Below, in pieces: positions 18,321 to 21,612 of a stretch of DNA of 21,612 nt (within the stretch, counting starts at the first letter, position 1; every line of letters begins with the position of its first letter). The notes under the pieces are model-generated. The model was not told the origin of the DNA. It searched no databases and worked only from the letters and a program-made list of their open reading frames with translations. The DNA is taken from NCBI GenBank assembly GCA_900751665.1, contig CAADSV010000210.1:1-21612 (forward strand), in the 5' to 3' direction. Source of the DNA: an uncultured Collinsella sp. Its GTDB lineage: Bacteria > Actinomycetota > Coriobacteriia > Coriobacteriales > Coriobacteriaceae. The position numbers and the translations under genes were made by a program.

Positions 18321-18387
18321 TTTGATATCGCGAGCCGTGTTGCTCGGGGTTCGCGGCGCGCGGCAGATTTCTTGATGTTATGGTGGT

Positions 18388-18421
18388 GCCGGCGGTGCTC
18401 GCTGCTCCGCCGGCCTTTTTT
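18388..18421 (+). terminator. Terminator between murP and mupG, abutting the mupG ribosome binding site
   Basis: GCCGGCGG (18388-18395) and CCGCCGGC (18407-18414) form a perfect 8-bp GC stem around an 11-base loop, followed by CTTTTTT. AAAGGAG, the mupG Shine-Dalgarno, begins on the next base (18422). Confidence 0.85.
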
Positions 18422-18437
18422 AAAGGAGCGTTGAAGC

Positions 18438-19490
18438 GTGAAAACGGGTATTTCGATTTATCTTTCCAGCCCTCTGCAGGATACTGAGCGGACGATTGAA
18501 CATGGTGCCGCGGCGGGTGCGCGCTATGCGTTCACCTCGCTGCATATTCCCGAGGATGGGGGAGCGGCGTATGCCGATAAGGTCCGTCATGTGCTGTCGC
18601 TGCTTTCCGCCCGCGGCATTGCGCTCATTGCCGATGTGGGGCCTCGCACGTGCGATTTGCTCGGGCTTGAGCGCATCGAGGACTTGCGCGATCTGGGGTT
18701 GGAATACCTTCGTTTGGACTATGGCTTTAGCGCCCAGCGGGTCGCGGAGCTGTCCGGTGTATTTCGCATTGTGGTCAATGCATCGACAGTGAGTTCTGAT
18801 GAAATCGCATCGTGGCGTGAGGCCGGTGCCGATGTGACTCGTTTTGCCGCCTGCCACAATTTTTACCCCAAGCCTTATACCGGTTTAGCTCTGGAGGACA
18901 TTGCTCGGGTGAATCTTCGTCTTGCGGCGCTTGGATTCGAAATCATGGCTTTTGTGCCGGGTGATGCTAACGTTCGCGGGCCGGTATTCGAGGGACTGCC
19001 GACGGTCGAGGCGCAGCGCGGTCGCGCGTCAAAGGTTGCTCTCAATATGCTTGAGCTTGCACATGGCGCCGATTGCGACATTGTGTTGGTCGGCGACCCC
19101 GATCTTTCCGATGCGGGCTGGGCGCAGTTTGCTCAAGTTTCCGCCGGATACGTGGACCTGCAATGCGAGCTTGAGCCCGGTTATGCCTATGTGCGCGGGC
19201 AGATTCATCACGACCGGCCCGACTCGAGCGTCCTCATCTTTAGGTCTCAGGAGTCACGTACGACGCTTAAGCCGGATTCCGTGTCGACGGATGCCGGAGC
19301 CGGCCTGCCGCGAAAGGCGGGGTCGATCGCTGTGAGCAATAGCGGATATGGGCGCTACGAAGGCGAGCTTGAGATTGCGCGGGTCGATCTTCCCGGTGAC
19401 GAGCGCATGAACGTTGCGGGCCATATCACGCCCGAGGCAATGGAGCTGCTGCCGTTTATCAAGCGCGGATTCGGGGTACGGTTCGTTTAA
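18438..19490 (+). CDS. mupG: DUF871 protein, probable 6-phospho-N-acetylmuramidase MupG
   Basis: The 350-residue protein matches the DUF871 family in length and layout: an N-terminal TIM-barrel part (MKTGISIYLSS..., SLHIPEDGG, ALIADVGPRT, LRLDYGF, RIVVNAST, ACHNFYPKPYTGL, AFVPGD) and a C-terminal small domain (YEGELEIARVDLPGDERMNVAGHI). The S. aureus member MupG hydrolyses MurNAc-6-phosphate-GlcNAc and is encoded with murQ, murP and murR, as here, which is why this name is used. The products would be MurNAc-6-phosphate for MurQ and GlcNAc. The start is GTG 18438 with AAAGGAG 9 bases upstream. It is separated from murP by 117 bases that include a terminator, so it may be expressed at lower level or from readthrough. 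Confidence 0.85.
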   Translation: MKTGISIYLSSPLQDTERTIEHGAAAGARYAFTSLHIPEDGGAAYADKVRHVLSLLSARGIALIADVGPRTCDLLGLERIEDLRDLGLEYLRLDYGFSAQRVAELSGVFRIVVNASTVSSDEIASWREAGADVTRFAACHNFYPKPYTGLALEDIARVNLRLAALGFEIMAFVPGDANVRGPVFEGLPTVEAQRGRASKVALNMLELAHGADCDIVLVGDPDLSDAGWAQFAQVSAGYVDLQCELEPGYAYVRGQIHHDRPDSSVLIFRSQESRTTLKPDSVSTDAGAGLPRKAGSIAVSNSGYGRYEGELEIARVDLPGDERMNVAGHITPEAMELLPFIKRGFGVRFV

Positions 19491-19506
19491 CGTGTGACCC
19501 GCGGGC

Positions 19507-19512
19507 TACAAT
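19507..19512 (+). promoter_or_regulatory. Probable -10 box for the ArsC/Spx-like gene
   Basis: TACAAT matches the -10 consensus at five of six positions and lies 71 bases before the ATG. The palindrome CCCGCGGG (19498-19505) sits just upstream of it. The -35 is weak (CGTTTA or TTCGTT region). Confidence 0.4.
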
Positions 19513-19582
19513 TGGCCCATCATACGAAGGCGCCTCGTGTGGCGTGTGCCCGCGTTGGCCGATCTATATTCGGAGGATTCCC

Positions 19583-19942
19583 ATGACCGTACTGTTTGTT
19601 GAATATCCCAAGTGCTCGACCTGTAAGAAGGCCAAGGCATGGCTGGACGAACATGGGGTAGAGCATATCGACCGCGATATCGTTTTGGACAATCCCACGG
19701 CTGATGAGCTTGCGACCTGGATTGCTCGTTCGGGGCTGCCGGTGCGGCGCTTCTTTAATTCGTCGGGCATGAAATATCGAGAGCTGGGCCTGAAGGCGCG
19801 TCTGGATGCGGGCATGACGGATCGGGAGGGCTACGAGCTGCTGGCGCCCGACGGCATGCTGGTCAAGCGTCCGCTGCTGGTGGGCGACGACTTTGCGATT
19901 CCCGGCTTTAGGGAATCGGCTTGGGCCGAGGCGTTGCTGTAG
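19583..19942 (+). CDS. ArsC/Spx family thioredoxin-fold protein
   Basis: This 119-residue protein belongs to the ArsC/Spx/YffB group: an N-terminal thioredoxin-like strand, redox pair C11-x-x-C14 (EYPKCSTCKKAKAWLDEHG), IDRDIVLDNPTADEL, RRFFNSSGMKYRELGL and LVKRPLLVGDD near the end, the conserved Arg-Pro pair. Family members include glutaredoxin-dependent arsenate reductases and the RNA-polymerase-binding regulator Spx. The CxxC motif fits Spx/MgsR and uncharacterised ArsC-like proteins better than the classical plasmid arsenate reductase. No ars genes are nearby, so an arsenic role is not supported. ATG 19583 follows CGGAGG at 6-base spacing; a frame starting at 19544 has no such signal. Confidence 0.88.
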   Translation: MTVLFVEYPKCSTCKKAKAWLDEHGVEHIDRDIVLDNPTADELATWIARSGLPVRRFFNSSGMKYRELGLKARLDAGMTDREGYELLAPDGMLVKRPLLVGDDFAIPGFRESAWAEALL

Positions 19943-19945
19943 CGG

Positions 19946-20124
19946 CTGCGGAAAGAGCGTCCCGGAATTCGCTTCCAGAATGGGATGCACTTTCCCAAAG
20001 TGGCCGGTTGCGGAAAGCACGTCCCATTCTGAGCTTCGATTGCGGGACACGGTTTCCGGTTGAGGGCTCGACGGGAAAGTAGGGACCAGTTTGAGCTTGA
20101 AATCTGGGACGCACTTTCCGCCGG
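19946..20124. repeat. Cluster of degenerate inverted repeats with GGGAC-N-CTTTCC units
   Basis: At least five related units alternate in direction: TGCGGAAAGAGCGTCCC (19947-19963, reverse), TGGGATGCACTTTCCC (19981-19996, forward), TTGCGGAAAGCACGTCCC (20008-20025, reverse), GCGGGACACGGTTTCC (20042-20057, forward) and TGGGACGCACTTTCCGC (20105-20121, forward), plus a diverged GGGAAAGTAGGGACC (20072-20086). The second and third units form a hairpin whose 20-base arms (19976-19995, 20012-20031) pair except for one G-U and two mismatches. It fills the whole gap between two convergent genes, so it may also act as a bidirectional terminator. Confidence 0.7.
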
Positions 20125-20138
20125 CGGGCCTGTCTCAG

Positions 20139-20549
20139 TCAGTCCGCCAGCTGTGCCCATTCGTGCGGATCGTAGACTTTTACGTGCTTGTTGGGCTTGC
20201 CGCTCCAGTACTCCTCGTCCATAAAGGGCAGATATGCCTGAACGCCGGGGCAGATAAAGGGAATCCGCTGCTGTTGCAGTCGCTCGCGCTGGCGCTGTTC
20301 CAGGTGCGCCTCGGATATGACGGTCGGCATGCCGGACAGCTCGACGAGACTTGCCTGGATTCGCTTAAGGTCGGGGAGTCCCGCGTGCCATGACATCCGC
20401 ATGATCAAAAAGGATGCACGGCGGTATTTTGCCTGCACCACAGTAATGGCGGGGCGCAGTGTGGGATGGATTTTGTCCCGTTCGGGCCAAAGGTCGGCAG
20501 TGATCTCAAGGCCTAGGGTCTCCCATAGGTAATCAAGCTCTTCGTCCAT
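20139..20549 (-). CDS. Hypothetical protein, resembles N-terminal module of winged-helix regulators
   Basis: This is the only minus-strand gene in the window. The 136-residue protein has no signal peptide or membrane segment. The segment RQRERLQQQRIPFICPGVQAYLPFM near residues 85-109, preceded by RIQASLVELSGMPTVI, resembles a module I recall from longer MarR-like or winged-helix proteins of Actinobacteria and Firmicutes, where a DNA-binding domain follows it. Here the protein ends soon after, with an acidic/aromatic tail (DEEYWSGKPNKHVKVYDPHEW), so it would be either a short stand-alone version or a truncated copy. The start ATG (20549-20547) follows GAGG with short spacing. Function is not known and the family link is from memory only. 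Confidence 0.65.
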   Translation of the reverse strand: MDEELDYLWETLGLEITADLWPERDKIHPTLRPAITVVQAKYRRASFLIMRMSWHAGLPDLKRIQASLVELSGMPTVISEAHLEQRQRERLQQQRIPFICPGVQAYLPFMDEEYWSGKPNKHVKVYDPHEWAQLAD

Positions 20550-20599
20550 GGCGCCTCGATATCTACGTGATCATTGATACTTCGATTGTGTTGCCTGGC

Positions 20600-20628
20600 G
20601 CTATCGTTTTCGCGGTAGAATCTGCCAA
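20600..20628 (-). promoter_or_regulatory. Possible promoter of the minus-strand gene
   Basis: On the minus strand TTGGCA (20628-20623) and GATAGC (20605-20600) are separated by 17 bases, about 50 bases before the start codon. The -10 is poor. TAGAAT on the plus strand at 20616-20621 could belong to an overlapping forward promoter with a long 19-base spacer. Confidence 0.3.
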
Positions 20629-20714
20629 CGGTTGACGGCTACCGCTCGCGGCGTTTTGCCCTTCGTGTACAGCGGTCGGCTTCACAGGTCCTTCACGGGT
20701 TGGACTAAATTAGG

Positions 20715-20749
20715 CCAATTTGACTGAATTTCAAAAAAGTCAAAATTGG
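20715..20749. repeat. Inverted repeat just upstream of the tRNA promoter
   Basis: CCAATTTGACT (20715-20725) pairs with AGTCAAAATTGG (20738-20749) with one bulged A. It ends three bases before the -35 box. The AT-rich tract could also act as an upstream promoter element. Between 20629 and 20714 I see only a widely spaced ACCGCT/AGCGGT pair and nothing gene-like. Confidence 0.45.
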
Positions 20750-20752
20750 GGC

Positions 20753-20781
20753 TTGCGTCACGGCGAGACTTCCCGTATATT
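20753..20781 (+). promoter_or_regulatory. Promoter of the tRNA-Gln/tRNA-Glu operon
   Basis: A -35 TTGCGT (20753-20758) and a -10 TATATT (20776-20781) are exactly 17 bases apart. The start would be near 20788, about 38 bases before the first tRNA. Confidence 0.65.
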
Positions 20782-20825
20782 TCTTTCTTGCGCAAAGGCA
20801 CAGCCGAGCGCAGCGATGCAGTCAT

Positions 20826-20899
20826 TGGGATGTCGTCTAATGGCAGGACAGCGGATTCTGGTTCCGTCAATGGGGGTTCGACTCCCTCCATCCCAGCCA
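20826..20899 (+). tRNA. tRNA-Gln (anticodon CUG)
   Basis: A complete cloverleaf can be drawn: acceptor TGGGATG/CATCCCA, a D arm with GTC/GAC, anticodon stem GCGGA/TCCGT with loop TTCTGGT giving anticodon CTG, and a T arm GGGGG/CCCTC with loop TTCGACT. The discriminator is G and CCA is encoded (20897-20899). CUG reads CAG codons, the favoured Gln codon in this GC-rich window. Decoding of CAA would need another tRNA elsewhere. Confidence 0.95.
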
Positions 20900-20916
20900 T
20901 TGCATTTGCTACATAT

Positions 20917-20993
20917 GGCCCGTTCGTCTAGCGGTTTAGGACGCCGCCCTCTCAAGGCGGAGATCACCAGTTCGAATCTGGTACGGGCTACCA
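20917..20993 (+). tRNA. tRNA-Glu (anticodon CUC)
   Basis: Acceptor GGCCCGT pairs with ACGGGCT (first pair G-U). The anticodon stem CCGCC/GGCGG holds loop CTCTCAA, anticodon CTC. The T arm is ACCAG/CTGGT around TTCGAAT. Discriminator A and encoded CCA (20991-20993). It lies 17 bases after tRNA-Gln and shares its promoter and terminator. Confidence 0.95.
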
Positions 20994-21003
20994 AAATTGA
21001 ACG

Positions 21004-21031
21004 CCCGGGCCTCGTAAGAGACCCGGGTTTT
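21004..21031 (+). terminator. Terminator of the tRNA operon
   Basis: CCCGGG (21004-21009) pairs with CCCGGG (21022-21027), then a C-A mismatch, then CTC/GAG, closed by GTAA, followed by TTTT. It begins 10 bases after the tRNA-Glu CCA end. Confidence 0.82.
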
Positions 21032-21040
21032 GTGTATTGA

Positions 21041-21052
21041 CCGTATATACGG
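21041..21052. promoter_or_regulatory. 12-bp palindrome CCGTATATACGG before the TPR-like gene
   Basis: A perfect palindrome lies 35 bases before the ATG at 21088. It contains TATATA, which may double as a -10 box, preceded by TTGA rather than a spaced -35. Operator or promoter role is inferred only. Confidence 0.3.
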
Positions 21053-21087
21053 CGCCTGCCGTGTTTCGCTCAGATCGAGGAGTAGCC

Positions 21088-21612
21088 ATGGATCTGCCCA
21101 TCAGCTTGCAAGACATCACGTATGCCGAGAACTATCTGGCGCAGGGCGACCTGGCTACGGCGACGCCGCTGCTGGAGCGTCTGGTGGAGCTCGCCGAGGA
21201 GTATATCGACGCTGAGTGCAAGACGGAGGAGAAGCGTCAATACTTTAGCTTCGATAGCAAGTTTGAGCGCTTGGCCTATCGCCGCGTGGAGAAGGATCCG
21301 CGCGAGCTCGTGCAGGTCGAGGTGCCGTTTGACCGCCTGTACTCCGACATGGCGTTTGCCTACATTCGCCAGCAGGATTATGTAAGCGCTCGTAATGCCC
21401 TGATGCAGGCTGTGCGTTGGGACCCCATGAACTGCAACTATCGCTTGGATTTGGCCGAGCTGTTCCGCGCACTCGAGGACAAGCAGGAGTGGGCATCGCT
21501 CTCGTTCTCGGTGCTGGAGCGTGCAAGCGATGGCAAGTGCGCCGCCCGCGCTTACGCCAATCTAGGTCAGTACTTCTTGGAGCCCGAGACCGAGAACGTT
21601 TCGGCTGGCGGG
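21088..21612 (+). CDS. TPR-like protein of unknown function (3' end outside the window)
   Basis: The frame starts at ATG 21088 with GGAG upstream (GAGGAGTAGCC) and stays open to the last base, giving 175 residues of a longer protein. It is predicted helical and soluble with no signal peptide. Two segments have the helix-turn-helix spacing and small-residue pattern of tetratricopeptide repeats: YAENYLAQGDLATATPLLERLVELAEEYI near the start and FAYIRQQDYVSARNALMQAVRWDPMNCNYRLDLAELFRAL in the middle, the latter with the AL..A...DP signature. TPR proteins serve as scaffolds; nothing nearby tells the partner. A lone gene after the tRNA terminator. Confidence 0.75.
   Translation, partial: MDLPISLQDITYAENYLAQGDLATATPLLERLVELAEEYIDAECKTEEKRQYFSFDSKFERLAYRRVEKDPRELVQVEVPFDRLYSDMAFAYIRQQDYVSARNALMQAVRWDPMNCNYRLDLAELFRALEDKQEWASLSFSVLERASDGKCAARAYANLGQYFLEPETENVSAGG

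Noticed and set aside
19583..19942. True arsenate reductase
   Set aside because: No ars operon genes nearby, and the CxxC pattern is shared with Spx-type and uncharacterised ArsC-like proteins.

Overview
The window looks like chromosomal DNA of a high-GC Gram-positive bacterium of class Coriobacteriia, most likely Collinsella or a close relative. This is inferred from protein resemblance, a GC-rich codon bias, a zinc-ribbon L31 with an Ala/Lys/Glu tail, the secA-prfB and ftsE-ftsX core, and intergenic hairpins. No marker gene proves the genus.

Layout, left to right. (1) Positions 1-1190: the 3' part of a small secreted protein, then rpmE (L31) with its own promoter and a structured leader. 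(2) 1191-5580: two intergenic hairpin elements, then secA overlapping prfB by one base (TAATG). (3) 5580-8552: a YitT-family membrane protein and a split transketolase (two adjacent genes). (4) 8555-8871: two long inverted repeats, one a 123-bp nearly closed palindrome. (5) 8976-13374: ftsE, with a 171-residue low-complexity N-terminal extension, overlapping ftsX, then rnr. (6) 13494-14842: another hairpin element, a small serine recombinase and a VanZ-like membrane protein. (7) 15047-19490: murR-murQ-murP-mupG, a cluster for uptake and breakdown of the peptidoglycan sugar MurNAc and the disaccharide MurNAc-GlcNAc. (8) 19583-21612: an ArsC/Spx-like thioredoxin-fold protein, a cluster of degenerate inverted repeats, a minus-strand hypothetical gene, tRNA-Gln(CUG) and tRNA-Glu(CUC) with a promoter and terminator, and the 5' part of a TPR-like gene.

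How it works together. Much of the window is housekeeping: translation (L31, RF2, tRNAs), protein export (SecA), division-site peptidoglycan hydrolase control (FtsEX), RNA decay (RNase R) and the pentose phosphate pathway. The mur cluster ties cell-wall turnover to sugar catabolism: MurP would import and phosphorylate, MupG would cleave the phosphorylated disaccharide, MurQ would remove lactate to give GlcNAc-6-phosphate, and MurR would sense the pathway.

The least explained content lies between genes. Several hairpins share a GGGAC-N-G-GTT type core in either orientation. There is also the 123-bp palindrome at 8749-8871. Two genes (yitT, mupG) have a terminator hairpin butting against their ribosome binding site. 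Finally, RF2 has SPT in place of the usual SPF tripeptide, in a window where only 2 of 18 visible stop codons are TGA.
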